A stretch of DNA of 14,136 bases from NIOZ-UU13 sp041862635 (GCA_041862635.1 JBGVTO010000355.1:1-14136); one strand, 5' to 3'. Positions 1-7,857 are shown, numbered from the stretch's first letter. The notes: generated from the letters alone by a model not told the origin. Translations and numbers: made by a program.

Positions 1-32
1 GTCAGCTGCTCTGCCGACTGAGCTAATCGCCC
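1..32 (-). tRNA. tRNA, 5' part only (probably tRNA-Lys)
   Basis: Read on the minus strand from position 32, the sequence has a 7-nt acceptor arm GGGCGAT, the linker TA, a D arm GCTC-AGTCGGCA-GAGC with the usual AGTCGGCAGAGC loop signature, and then the start of an anticodon stem, A-GCTGA-C. The window ends before the anticodon, so the identity cannot be read directly. The GGGCGATTAGCTCAGT...GCTGAC start resembles bacterial tRNA-Lys genes, which is why Lys is suggested. The gene runs off the left edge, so only about 32 of some 76 nt are present. Confidence 0.85.
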
Positions 33-63
33 TGAATTCTGTTTAAGGGAAACCCCTTTTAAG

Positions 64-91
64 ATTAGATAAATTTGGACTAACTTTACAA
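64..91 (-). promoter_or_regulatory. candidate sigma70 promoter for the tRNA
   Basis: On the minus strand, TTGTAA (plus 86-91) lies 16 bp before TCTAAT (plus 64-69). They match the -35 consensus at 4/6 and the -10 consensus at 5/6. Initiation near position 57 would leave a leader of about 24 nt before the tRNA 5' end at 32. A short AAGGG/CCCTT inverted repeat (45-49/54-58) sits in that leader. The region is AT-rich, so chance matches are possible. Confidence 0.35.
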
Positions 92-174
92 CTAAAAGGC
101 AGTTATTACAAGAAAATTAAGCATGAATTTTGTTGCTTGCTGCACTTCCTTCCCGCCGGTTGCGAAATATCCTT

Positions 175-271
175 GCCCCGTTAGAAATTCTATAGTGATA
201 ACACAAACCCTGCTGGACAACCAAGGGAAACAATCGCTAACTGGGCAAGAAAGGAAAATTTCTAACGGGGC
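175..271. repeat. 97-bp unit with 15-bp terminal inverted repeats (MITE-like)
   Basis: GCCCCGTTAGAAATT at 175-189 is the exact reverse complement of AATTTCTAACGGGGC at 257-271. The arms enclose 67 bp that code for nothing recognisable. The flanks begin and end with TT (173-174 and 272-273), which could be a 2-bp target duplication or chance. The structure suits a small non-autonomous mobile element or a large extragenic palindrome lying between the divergent tRNA and proS. It is not an obvious intrinsic terminator, because neither arm is followed by a clean T-run. A minus-strand open frame crosses the unit (277 to 92) but does not look like a gene. Confidence 0.55.
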
Positions 272-317
272 TTGCAAACATTCATCCTTTACACTATAAA
301 CGTGCGCAATGTATAGT
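272..317 (+). promoter_or_regulatory. candidate promoters for the proS operon (two overlapping)
   Basis: The first candidate is TTGCAA at 272-277, a 17-bp spacer, then TATAAA at 295-300. The second is TTTACA at 288-293, an 18-bp spacer, then TATAGT at 312-317. Both match sigma70 consensus reasonably well and would give a leader of roughly 40-60 nt before the proS ATG. The first -35 hexamer starts at the base immediately after the right end of the 97-bp inverted-repeat unit, so that unit borders the promoter. Which candidate is used cannot be decided from sequence. Confidence 0.5.
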
Positions 318-365
318 TTTGTCTGAGTTTACGTGGGGCTATTTGCGAACCGCAAGGGATAAAAC

Positions 366-2105
366 ATGAGATACAGCCGGATGTTTATACCAACGGTTAA
401 GGAAATTCCTGCCGACGCTGAAACTGCCAGCCACAAACTTATGATTCGGGCCGGCCTAATACGCAAAGTCGCCAGCGGCACATATACCTATCTGCCGCTC
501 GGCTGGCGCAGCCTGCTCAAGGTCATCGCAATCGTCCGTGAGGAAATGGACAAAGCCGGCGCACAGGAAATCCTCGTTCCCTCAATGCAGCCCAAAGAGC
601 TTTGGGACAGGACCGGCCGAAGCACGGACTACGGCCCAACAATGTTCAGCCTTGAAGACCGCCACGGCAGAATGAACGTCCTCGGCCCTACGGCTGAAGA
701 GGTCTTTACGACCTTAGTCGCCGGCGAGATAAAATCGTATAAGCAGCTGCCCATCAACCTTTATCAGATAAGCCCGAAATTCCGCGATGAGTTCCGTCCG
801 CGGTTCGGGGCGATTCGGTCTCGCGAATTCATTATGAAGGACGCCTACAGCTTCGATGCCGACCCTGTAAGTCTCGACAAATCATATCAAGCGATGTACG
901 ATGCGTATTGCAAAGTTTTCAAACGCTGCGGTCTGGAATACGTGATTGTCGAGGCCGAGTCCGGCGAAATGGGCGGCTCCGGCTCACACCAGTTCACCGT
1001 TCCCTGCGAATCCGGCGAAGACACTATCATCTATACCGATGACAACACCTACGCGGCAAACCTCGAAAGGGCAGTCGTGGATCCATTGCCAAAAGAAAAA
1101 GCTGATGCTGATATTTTGCCAATGGAAGAAGTCCACACCCCGAATATTGGCAGCATCGAAGCAGTCTGCAAGTTTCTAAACACAGAACCCAGGCAAATGG
1201 TTAAAACGCTTATTTACTCCACCGAAAACAAAACAGTAGCGGTGCTTATTCGTGGTGACCATGATGTTAATGAGGAAAAGCTCAGGTTGGCCGTAGGTGG
1301 CAAGCACATAGAGTTAGCTGACGAAATAACTATCGAAAAAGTTACTGATGCACGGGTGGGTTTTGCCGGTCCGATTGGGTTAGTCGGCAGGGTTAACACG
1401 ATATTGATGGATTATGCAGTAGATGCAATGCCGGTTTGGGTAACCGGCGCAAACAAGACTGACTATCACATAATAAATGTAGTGCCCGGTAGAGATTTTC
1501 CGCTCGAAGGTGATAATGTTACTGTCACCGACGTCCGCTACGCCGTAGAGGGTGATACGCATAACGGCAAAAAGCTGCTTTTTAAGAAGGGCATAGAGGT
1601 TGGGCAGGTCTTTAAGCTCGGAACCAAATACAGCGAAAAACTCGGAGCAAAATTTCTGAGGCAGAATGGGCACGAAGCACCCTGTCTTATGGGCTGTTAC
1701 GGTATCGGGATAAATCGAATTCTTGCTTCAGCCATTGAGCTCGGCAATGATAACAATGGCATTATCTGGCCGATTAGTATTGCTCCGTTCGAGGTCCTTG
1801 TTACTTCCGTCAATCAGGACGATGACAAAGTTGCGCAGGTGGCGGAGAACATTTATCAGCAGTTGCTCGATAATGGTGTTGAGGTATTGTTAGATGACAG
1901 GGTTCTGCGCGGCGGAGTGAAATTCAAAGATGCCGACCTAATCGGCATACCAATAAGAGTTACAGTCGGAAAAAAATCTATGGCCAAAGGCAACATCGAG
2001 ATAAAGCTGCGATGCGAATCCCAAAGCAAAAAGGTTCCAATTGAAAAAGCAGCTGATAAAACGATTGAGCTGGTCAGCTCCCTTAAGGAACGGCTAATGG
2101 CTTAA
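366..2105 (+). CDS. proS: prolyl-tRNA synthetase, bacterial type with editing (INS) domain
   Basis: This class II cytoplasmic enzyme charges tRNA-Pro with proline. At 579 aa it is full length for the bacterial ProS form. The class II core starts with TYTYLPLGWR (40-48) and motif 1 around 60-75. TAEE follows at 109-112. Motif 2 is RDEFRPRFG at 140-148 with SREF at 152-155, and motif 3 is GIGINR at 446-451 with the ATP-binding Arg451. The inserted YbaK-like editing domain spans about 224-405. Its Lys280 sits where the editing lysine of E. coli ProRS (Lys279) is expected, and His368 follows in GANKTDYH. The anticodon-binding domain covers about 474-579. The ATG has AAGGG (354-358) 7 nt upstream. 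It is the first gene of a plus-strand operon and the next SD begins about 55 nt after its stop. Codon choice appears to shift from C-ending to more T/A-ending codons near the start of the insertion domain. Confidence 0.97.
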   Translation: MRYSRMFIPTVKEIPADAETASHKLMIRAGLIRKVASGTYTYLPLGWRSLLKVIAIVREEMDKAGAQEILVPSMQPKELWDRTGRSTDYGPTMFSLEDRHGRMNVLGPTAEEVFTTLVAGEIKSYKQLPINLYQISPKFRDEFRPRFGAIRSREFIMKDAYSFDADPVSLDKSYQAMYDAYCKVFKRCGLEYVIVEAESGEMGGSGSHQFTVPCESGEDTIIYTDDNTYAANLERAVVDPLPKEKADADILPMEEVHTPNIGSIEAVCKFLNTEPRQMVKTLIYSTENKTVAVLIRGDHDVNEEKLRLAVGGKHIELADEITIEKVTDARVGFAGPIGLVGRVNTILMDYAVDAMPVWVTGANKTDYHIINVVPGRDFPLEGDNVTVTDVRYAVEGDTHNGKKLLFKKGIEVGQVFKLGTKYSEKLGAKFLRQNGHEAPCLMGCYGIGINRILASAIELGNDNNGIIWPISIAPFEVLVTSVNQDDDKVAQVAENIYQQLLDNGVEVLLDDRVLRGGVKFKDADLIGIPIRVTVGKKSMAKGNIEIKLRCESQSKKVPIEKAADKTIELVSSLKERLMA

Positions 2106-2160
2106 CACAATATTTATAACGGGTGATTATGCAATGTTAGAACCAACCCAAAAATTGAAA

Positions 2161-2165
2161 AGGAG
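2161..2165 (+). promoter_or_regulatory. Shine-Dalgarno that sets the start of the isomerase-like gene
   Basis: AGGAG lies 7 nt before the ATG at 2173. An in-frame ATG at 2134 would add 13 residues ahead of the twin-arginine signal and has no comparable SD. This favours 2173 as the true start. Confidence 0.8.
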
Positions 2166-2172
2166 AAAACCG

Positions 2173-3057
2173 ATGAAAAAAGACAAACTCTCAAGACGCG
2201 CTTTTATCCGCAGTACATCTTTGATGATCTCTGGTGCAGTTGTCGGCTCATTGGCCCGCCCCGGAAAGGCCGTCTCACCGGCCGACGTCAAACGAATCGT
2301 CAAGAATGACCGCATTAACCAGTCTGTCAGCAGGTGGTGCTATGGTAAGTTCTCGCTTGACGAACTTTGTTTGATAAGCAAGAAGATGGGCATGAAAGCA
2401 ATCGACTTACTTAGGCCCAAAGACTTTCCTACGCTTAAAAAACACGGCCTTGTCTGCTCGATGGTGAGTACGCACGGCCTGACGAAAGGACTAAACCGAA
2501 AAGAGAATCACGAGCAATGCCTTGCACAAATCCGGTCGGCAATCGATGCAACTGCCGAATATCAATTCCCGAATGTTATTACCTTCCCCGGCAACAGGGC
2601 AGGTATGCCTGACGATGTCGGTGTTGACAATACGGTCATCGCTCTAAAGCAAATTGCCGGATACGCCGAAAAGAAAAAAGTTACAATCTGCGTCGAATAT
2701 CTCAACAGCAAGGTCAATCATAAGGACTACATGTTCGATAAGACAGCCTGGGGCGTGGAGGTCTGTAAGAGAGTTGGTTCCGAGAATGTAAAAATTCTCT
2801 ATGACATTTATCACGCTCAGATTATGGAAGGTGATATAATTCGCACGATTCGCGATTATCATGAATACTTCGGTCACTATCACACAGGCGGCAATCCGGG
2901 GCGAAACGAAATTGACGAAACGCAGGAGTTGTATTATCCGGCAATTATGCGTGCCATTGCCGATACGGGTTTCAAAGGGTATGTGGCGCACGAGTTTGTT
3001 CCTAAACGCGATCCCATCGAGTCTCTCGCTTATGCGGTACGAATCTGCGATGTCTAA
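2173..3057 (+). CDS. Tat-exported TIM-barrel sugar isomerase, hydroxypyruvate isomerase (Hyi)-like
   Basis: The 294-aa product belongs to the xylose-isomerase-like TIM-barrel group (AP_endonuc_2 fold) and most resembles hydroxypyruvate isomerase-like proteins. The N-terminus has a twin-arginine signal, SRRAFIR (7-13), then a hydrophobic stretch (about 14-29) and a likely cut around residues 29-34, so the folded protein is probably exported. Likely metal or catalytic residues are Glu175 in ICVEY, Asp211 and His214 in YDIYH, His237 in GHYHTGGNPGR, and Glu274 in AHEF. The GHYHTGGNPGR...ELYYPAIMRAI stretch is the family hallmark. It lies between proS and a DUF4416 gene. Hydroxypyruvate itself is an uncertain substrate: the export signal makes another sugar or keto acid just as likely. 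Planctomycetes carry many Tat-secreted relatives, which supports the taxonomic guess. Confidence 0.85.
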   Translation: MKKDKLSRRAFIRSTSLMISGAVVGSLARPGKAVSPADVKRIVKNDRINQSVSRWCYGKFSLDELCLISKKMGMKAIDLLRPKDFPTLKKHGLVCSMVSTHGLTKGLNRKENHEQCLAQIRSAIDATAEYQFPNVITFPGNRAGMPDDVGVDNTVIALKQIAGYAEKKKVTICVEYLNSKVNHKDYMFDKTAWGVEVCKRVGSENVKILYDIYHAQIMEGDIIRTIRDYHEYFGHYHTGGNPGRNEIDETQELYYPAIMRAIADTGFKGYVAHEFVPKRDPIESLAYAVRICDV

Positions 3058-3059
3058 TT

Positions 3060-3602
3060 ATGTGGAAACTGAAAGAGCCTAATCCGGTAAAGCTTATCGT
3101 CGGAATTTTGGCCGCCAACCACCAGTGTTTGCACACCGCGGCCGATGCGCTGAGTGATAAAATCGGGAAAATTGATTTTACAAGTGAAGTCTGGCCGTTT
3201 GAGCGAACCGATTATTACAAGGACCAGACAGGCCCGCGTATCTTAAGGCAATTTGTCAGCATCAAACGGCTGATTGACCCCGGGAAGTTAGCCAAAGTCA
3301 AGCACCAGACAAACAAGCTCGAACAAAAATTAGCGAAGTCTTTGGCACTTCCTCTGCCGAGGCCGGTGAATCTGGACCCCGGTATAATTGGGCCTTCGAA
3401 GCTTGTTTTAGCTACAACAAAAAACTATTCCCATCGTATATATATCGGCAAAAAAATGTATGCTGAAGTTACGTTGATTTTTGACAAGGGCCGCTGGCGG
3501 CCACAGGCATATACATACCCCGACTACAAACAGCAATGTTACTTCGATTTTTTTGAGATAGTCAGAACACGATTACTGGAGCAGTTAAAATCGAAACGTT
3601 AA
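3060..3602 (+). CDS. DUF4416 family protein
   Basis: The 180-aa product matches the pattern I know for DUF4416. It opens with PVKLIVGILAAN (9-20). Then come a SEVWPF...TDYY segment, a FVSIKRLIDP segment, RPVNLDPG, the characteristic KLVLATTKNYSHRIYIG, and a closing YAEVTLIF...YTYPDY block. The function of the family is unknown. No signal peptide or membrane segment is visible, so it should be cytoplasmic. The ATG lies 2 nt after the stop of the isomerase-like gene (TAATTATG) and has no clear SD, so translation is probably coupled to the upstream gene. The 3' end is close to, and probably overlaps, the true start of the next gene. The operon position beside glycan genes is suggestive but proves nothing about its role. 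Confidence 0.88.
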   Translation: MWKLKEPNPVKLIVGILAANHQCLHTAADALSDKIGKIDFTSEVWPFERTDYYKDQTGPRILRQFVSIKRLIDPGKLAKVKHQTNKLEQKLAKSLALPLPRPVNLDPGIIGPSKLVLATTKNYSHRIYIGKKMYAEVTLIFDKGRWRPQAYTYPDYKQQCYFDFFEIVRTRLLEQLKSKR

Positions 3603-3637
3603 TCACATTAGCGATAATCCTGCTTGCAGGCTCGTTT

Positions 3638-4699
3638 GTGCTGTCGGTTATTTTGACAGCGGTTGCACGAAAGCTTGCCGTTCGCGCAGGATTGATCGCA
3701 CAACCGGTTGAAGATAGATACCACCGAACAGTTATTCCTCTCGGCGGGGGTATCGCAATATTTGGCACAATCTCAATTGTCATGCTTACTGCTATCGCAG
3801 TAGTAAAATTTCTTGCTGCTCCTGGTTACCTTGATTGGCTCGGCCGGTCGGTTACCATTCATACGGATGGCTTTTTAAGCAAAATCAATCATCTTTTAAT
3901 TGTACTGCTCGTTGTTCTTGTTTTATTCGTACTCGGCCTCTGGGATGATAAAAAGCATCTCAGCCCATTCTTCAAGCTCGCCGTTCAGTTTGCAGTTGCA
4001 ATGACTGCCGCTTTTTTTGCGGATATTCGAATTGAGCTTTTTATCCAAAGCAGAATAATTACTTCTTTGCTTACAGCCATATGGATAGTGCTGATTATTA
4101 ACGCGTTTAACTTTCTTGACAATATGGACGGTGCTTCCGCCGGCATCGCCGTCATAATAAGCTGTATTTTGTTCACCGCAGCCGCTTTAAGCGGCCAGGT
4201 CTTTGTGGGCGGACTGGCACTTGTTTTTATAGGGGCGCTGTTAGGTTTTTTGGTATTTAATTTCCCTCCTGCAAAAATCTTTATGGGAGATGCCGGCTCG
4301 CTTGTCGTGGGCTTTTTAGTCGGGCTTCTGACTGTGCGCACCACTTATTATCACGAAGCACAAAGTGGGCAATGGTATGCGGTTTTTATGCCGCTGCTCG
4401 TCATGGCTGTCCCGCTCTATGATTTCATCAGCGTAACGCTGCTGCGCATAAGCCAGGGCAAAAGCCCCTTCATCGGGGACACGCAGCATTTCTCCCATCG
4501 ACTAAAAAAGCACGGCTTAACCGATACCCAAACAGTTTTAACGTTATATTTAGCTACGCTCTGCACGGGCCTTGGCGCAATTTTTCTCTATCAGGTCAAT
4601 CTGGCCGGCGCAATTCTAATCTTCATTCAAACGGTTATGGTATTATCTATTGTCGCTATTTTTGAAACCACTGCACATAATGATAAAGCCGCCGATTAA
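3638..4699 (+). CDS. polyprenyl-phosphate sugar-1-phosphate transferase, WecA/TagO/Rfe family
   Basis: This polytopic inner-membrane enzyme would transfer a sugar-1-phosphate, typically GlcNAc-1-P, from a UDP-sugar to undecaprenyl phosphate. That is the first step of surface-glycan synthesis. Family motifs are in order, counted from the GTG at 3638: HRTVIPLGGG (29-38), GLWDD (100-104, paired aspartates), NAFNFLDNMDG (155-165), FMGDAGSL (215-222) and HFSHRLKKHG (284-293). About ten hydrophobic segments are visible. GTG 3638 is the first ordinary start codon in this frame, but it cuts into the first membrane helix. The frame stays open upstream to a stop at 3554-3556. The added residues (ETLITLAIILLAGSFV before LSVILTAVARK) complete the N-terminal helix seen in WecA and TagO. 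GGAG at 3578-3581 lies 8 nt before an ATC at 3590, so the real protein may be about 369 aa. I give the canonical coordinate here. Confidence 0.9.
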   Translation: MLSVILTAVARKLAVRAGLIAQPVEDRYHRTVIPLGGGIAIFGTISIVMLTAIAVVKFLAAPGYLDWLGRSVTIHTDGFLSKINHLLIVLLVVLVLFVLGLWDDKKHLSPFFKLAVQFAVAMTAAFFADIRIELFIQSRIITSLLTAIWIVLIINAFNFLDNMDGASAGIAVIISCILFTAAALSGQVFVGGLALVFIGALLGFLVFNFPPAKIFMGDAGSLVVGFLVGLLTVRTTYYHEAQSGQWYAVFMPLLVMAVPLYDFISVTLLRISQGKSPFIGDTQHFSHRLKKHGLTDTQTVLTLYLATLCTGLGAIFLYQVNLAGAILIFIQTVMVLSIVAIFETTAHNDKAAD

Positions 4700-7034
4700 T
4701 TCGAGTGTATCCAAAAGCAAAGCCTTGGTGTGTCTGGAATACATACTCCTTGCCATTTGCCTTTGTGTAATCGCACTTCGCACAACGTTTACCGAAAGCC
4801 CCACTGTGCAAGCGACTACTCTTTCATCCAGTTTAACCGACAGCATGTACGGCTTACCAATATGGAGGGCTGTGTTAATATCTTCGTTCAGTATGTTTGT
4901 ATCGGCTGCATTGATATTTTCCTTCATTCTCTGGCTTGTATTGAGTCTCTGCAGCAGGAAGTTTTCATACCGCTTGAGCGGCATCGAAATAGGTTTGGGG
5001 CTTTTCTGTGTAGCCGCTGTCGTCTCGGGTCTTGCAGCGCCGGATAAGCGAGGGGCGATTACTGATTTCGCTGGGCTTGTCGCGCCGGTATTGATGGCCC
5101 TGCTGCTGGTCCAGATACTGGACTCACAGTCAAAAGTAAAACTTCTCTTAGCTCTCATTGTCGCTCTGGGTGTGGTCTCGGCTTATCGGTGTTGGGAGCA
5201 GTATTCTGAAAATGAGCACTTGATTAAATTTTATGAGCAGGACCCTGATGTGACTCTCGCCCAGCATCGAATCGTCCCGAACAGTTTGGAGCACTTCCAG
5301 TTTGAACATCGTCTTTACTCGAAAGATATCAGCGGCTTTTTCACAACGAGTAATTCCGCCGGCTCTTTTGCATTAATGGCGTCCTTTGCAGCTATTGCCT
5401 TGCTTATTGAGAGGTATAGAAATCACAAATCTGACGGACTCGAATTTGTTTGGCTTATTACATGCGGCATTGCGGTAGCAGTTGTTATTTTCGGCCTTTT
5501 AATTACCAAGAGCAAAGGCGCAATTATCGCCTTGCTCTTTGCCGCTGTAATGTTTGTTATTTATCTTTGCCTTGGCAACTGGCTGAAAGCTCACAAAAAA
5601 GCTGTACTGACTTTATGTTTGCTATTGGCTCTCGGAGGGACCTGGGTAGTTATATGGTATGGATTATCTCACGGCCGATTACCTGGCGGCAATTCAATGC
5701 TTGTCAGATGGCAGTACTGGCGTGCATCAGTGAAAATGTATGCCGACCATTCGCTTACCGGAGTTGGTCCCGGCAACTTCGCACACTTCTACCCACATTA
5801 CAAACCAGCTTCAGCACTGGAATCCGTCGCAGACCCGCATAACTTTCTACTCAGTATTCTTACTCAATACGGCCCCATCGGGCTTATCGGATTTTTAGCT
5901 ATGATTTGTATGCCGTTGTGGATGGTTTTGTCTGACAAGTCTGCAAGCTGCTCATCGAAAGCTCACCGGACTGAGCCGACTTTCAAAAAATTGGCGATTT
6001 TCTCAGCGATTATTGTATCGGCTGCGTTGTTGTTTATCAGACCAATTATCTTTCCTCTGCCTCCAACTGCTTCACCGCAGGAAAGAAAAGCCGGGATAAT
6101 CATATTGTATATTATGCCTGTGATTATATTTATAGCCGGTTTCCTGCTTGCAGCAGCGGGTGAGAGGCCGGCGACAAAAAAGTCTCAATCAAGTATTGCC
6201 GCTGCTGCTCTTTTTTGTGCTGTCTTAGGAGTTGCTTTTCATAACTTAATAGACTTTGCAATTTTTGAGCCTGGCGTATTCACGGTTTTTTGGGTGGTAA
6301 TAGCCTGCCTTACCGCGATAGGTTATCAAACAAATCCCCGACCACAGGTCGTTCTAAAACCTGCACCTTTTGTAAAGATACTGACAGTGGCGGTGGGGGT
6401 GGTAATAACTTGTGTTTATCTCAATTATGCTCTTATTCCAGTAGGTAACGCCGGCGCTAAAATCCAGCAGGCCAACCGGGCCATATCCGTTGGCCGACTC
6501 GAACAGGCACACAAGCTCCTTGATTCTGCCGCTGAGGACGACTCTTTAAGTCCTGCCGCACCATCCCTCAACGGCCGACTGTATCTGCACCATTTCCAGC
6601 TAACGCCGAACAACCGGGACCTGCTGCTGCAGGCGGAAAAGTGCCTGCTGGCTGCAATCGAGCGCAACAGTGCTGCTTTCAAAAACTATGAGCGATTAAC
6701 AGAGGTCTATTTACTGCTCTCGGAAGTTTCGGCACAGCCGGGAAAATTTGATTGGCTGCAAAAGGCTTTTGATAACGCCTCGTTTACTGTTGAATATCGT
6801 TATCCCGGCTGCGCGCGACTGCGAATCGAGCTGGCAAAAATAGCGGAGCTGTTAGACAAAACGGATGTTGCAATCAAACAGTATGAAGAAGCAATCGACA
6901 TCGAAGATAAATATCGCGCCCAGTTTCGGGAAATGTACCCCGAAAGGGAGAAAATTGTCAGCCGACTCGGCGAGGAAAAATACCAGTTCGCAAAACAGCA
7001 GCTAAAATTCCTCAAAAACCAATCAACCCCGTAG
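4680..7034 (+). CDS. O-antigen ligase/polymerase family membrane protein with C-terminal TPRs
   Basis: The 784-aa product has about a dozen transmembrane segments in residues 1-587 and a soluble helical tail. The Wzy_C (O-antigen ligase) hallmark is present. SLTGVGPGNFAHFYPHY is followed by ADPHNFLLSILTQYGPIG near residues 383-400, with the conserved His in the large periplasmic loop. After the last helix (about 565-587), paired helices such as AHKLLDSAAEDD, AEKCLLAAIERN and AIKQYEEAIDIED look like TPR-type repeats. Such enzymes join or polymerise glycan on a lipid carrier. This fits the preceding WecA-like gene, whose 3' end it overlaps by 20 nt. The ATG at 4680 has no clear SD, so coupled translation is likely. 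A TTG at 4650 in the same frame would add 10 residues but has no better SD. Ligase and polymerase activities cannot be told apart by sequence. Confidence 0.88.
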   Translation: MIKPPINSSVSKSKALVCLEYILLAICLCVIALRTTFTESPTVQATTLSSSLTDSMYGLPIWRAVLISSFSMFVSAALIFSFILWLVLSLCSRKFSYRLSGIEIGLGLFCVAAVVSGLAAPDKRGAITDFAGLVAPVLMALLLVQILDSQSKVKLLLALIVALGVVSAYRCWEQYSENEHLIKFYEQDPDVTLAQHRIVPNSLEHFQFEHRLYSKDISGFFTTSNSAGSFALMASFAAIALLIERYRNHKSDGLEFVWLITCGIAVAVVIFGLLITKSKGAIIALLFAAVMFVIYLCLGNWLKAHKKAVLTLCLLLALGGTWVVIWYGLSHGRLPGGNSMLVRWQYWRASVKMYADHSLTGVGPGNFAHFYPHYKPASALESVADPHNFLLSILTQYGPIGLIGFLAMICMPLWMVLSDKSASCSSKAHRTEPTFKKLAIFSAIIVSAALLFIRPIIFPLPPTASPQERKAGIIILYIMPVIIFIAGFLLAAAGERPATKKSQSSIAAAALFCAVLGVAFHNLIDFAIFEPGVFTVFWVVIACLTAIGYQTNPRPQVVLKPAPFVKILTVAVGVVITCVYLNYALIPVGNAGAKIQQANRAISVGRLEQAHKLLDSAAEDDSLSPAAPSLNGRLYLHHFQLTPNNRDLLLQAEKCLLAAIERNSAAFKNYERLTEVYLLLSEVSAQPGKFDWLQKAFDNASFTVEYRYPGCARLRIELAKIAELLDKTDVAIKQYEEAIDIEDKYRAQFREMYPEREKIVSRLGEEKYQFAKQQLKFLKNQSTP

Positions 7035-7054
7035 CACGATAAACGCAATTCGCA

Positions 7055-7804
7055 TTACGATATACGAGCTATAATCTCTTCAGGTATGTCAAAGTTTGCG
7101 TACGCGTTTTGCACATCTTCGTGGTCTTCGAAGGTCTCCATTAGTGAAATGATTTTCTTGGCCGTCTGCGCATCGTTTATAGGGATAGTATTTTGAGGCA
7201 CCATTGAAATTTCAGCTACCTCCGTAGCTATCTCTTTTTCCCGCAGGGTCTTTTTTAGCTCTTCATAAGCGCCCGGCTCGCAGGTTATCTCGAAAACATC
7301 TCCTACGGTTTCCATATCATGAGCACCGGCACTAAGGGCGATTTCCAAAAGCTGTTCTTCATCGGCGCTGGCGGTATTAACTGTAATAAGTCCCTTCTTG
7401 CTGAACATCCAGTTCACGCAACCGCTTGTCCCTAATGAGCCGCCGTGTCTTTCGAACAGCCTTTTAATTTGCGGCGTAGTGCGATTACGGTTATCAGTTA
7501 GCGCCTCGACCATTATAGCCACACCGCTTGGTCCATAGCCCTCGTACAGCACTTCTTCAAAAGTAATACCCTCTACGTTGCCGGTTCCTTTTTTGATTGC
7601 TTTTTCAATTGTATCCTTCGGCATATTGGCTGCTTTGGCCTTGTCGATTGCGTATCGCAAAGACAGATTCGCGGCCGGGTCCCCGCCGCCGTTTTTGGCC
7701 GCGACTATTATCATTCGAGCTACTTTGCTCCATATCTTGCCGCGCTTTGCGTCGGCAGCCGCCTTTTTATACTTTATTCCCGCCCAGTGTGAATGACCTG
7801 ACAT
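7055..7804 (-). CDS. yebC: YebC/TACO1 family translation factor (formerly called a transcriptional regulator)
   Basis: The 249-aa product has the normal length and the classic N-terminus MSGHSHWAGIKYKKAAADAK, then RGKIWSKVAR. GGGDPAANLSLRYAIDKAK, MPKDTIEKAIKKGTG, YEGYGPSGVAIMVEALTDNR and GCVNWMFSKKG follow. Older annotation calls this family a DNA-binding regulator. Later work on mitochondrial TACO1 and bacterial YebC supports a ribosome-associated role in translating difficult stretches such as polyproline. The start is fixed by AGGAG (plus 7810-7814), 5 nt before the ATG at 7804. The same frame runs further upstream but has no such support. It is convergent with the O-antigen ligase, with only 20 bp between the two stop codons and no clear terminator there. 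Confidence 0.96.
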   Translation of the reverse strand: MSGHSHWAGIKYKKAAADAKRGKIWSKVARMIIVAAKNGGGDPAANLSLRYAIDKAKAANMPKDTIEKAIKKGTGNVEGITFEEVLYEGYGPSGVAIMVEALTDNRNRTTPQIKRLFERHGGSLGTSGCVNWMFSKKGLITVNTASADEEQLLEIALSAGAHDMETVGDVFEITCEPGAYEELKKTLREKEIATEVAEISMVPQNTIPINDAQTAKKIISLMETFEDHEDVQNAYANFDIPEEIIARIS

Positions 7805-7857
7805 AATTGCTCCTGAATATACATTACAGACTATCAACCACAGGTTAACTGCTCAAC

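Noticed and set aside
92..277. 61-codon minus-strand open frame across the inverted-repeat unit
   Set aside because: It is made mostly of the repeat unit itself, has no SD, and its peptide looks like translated non-coding DNA.
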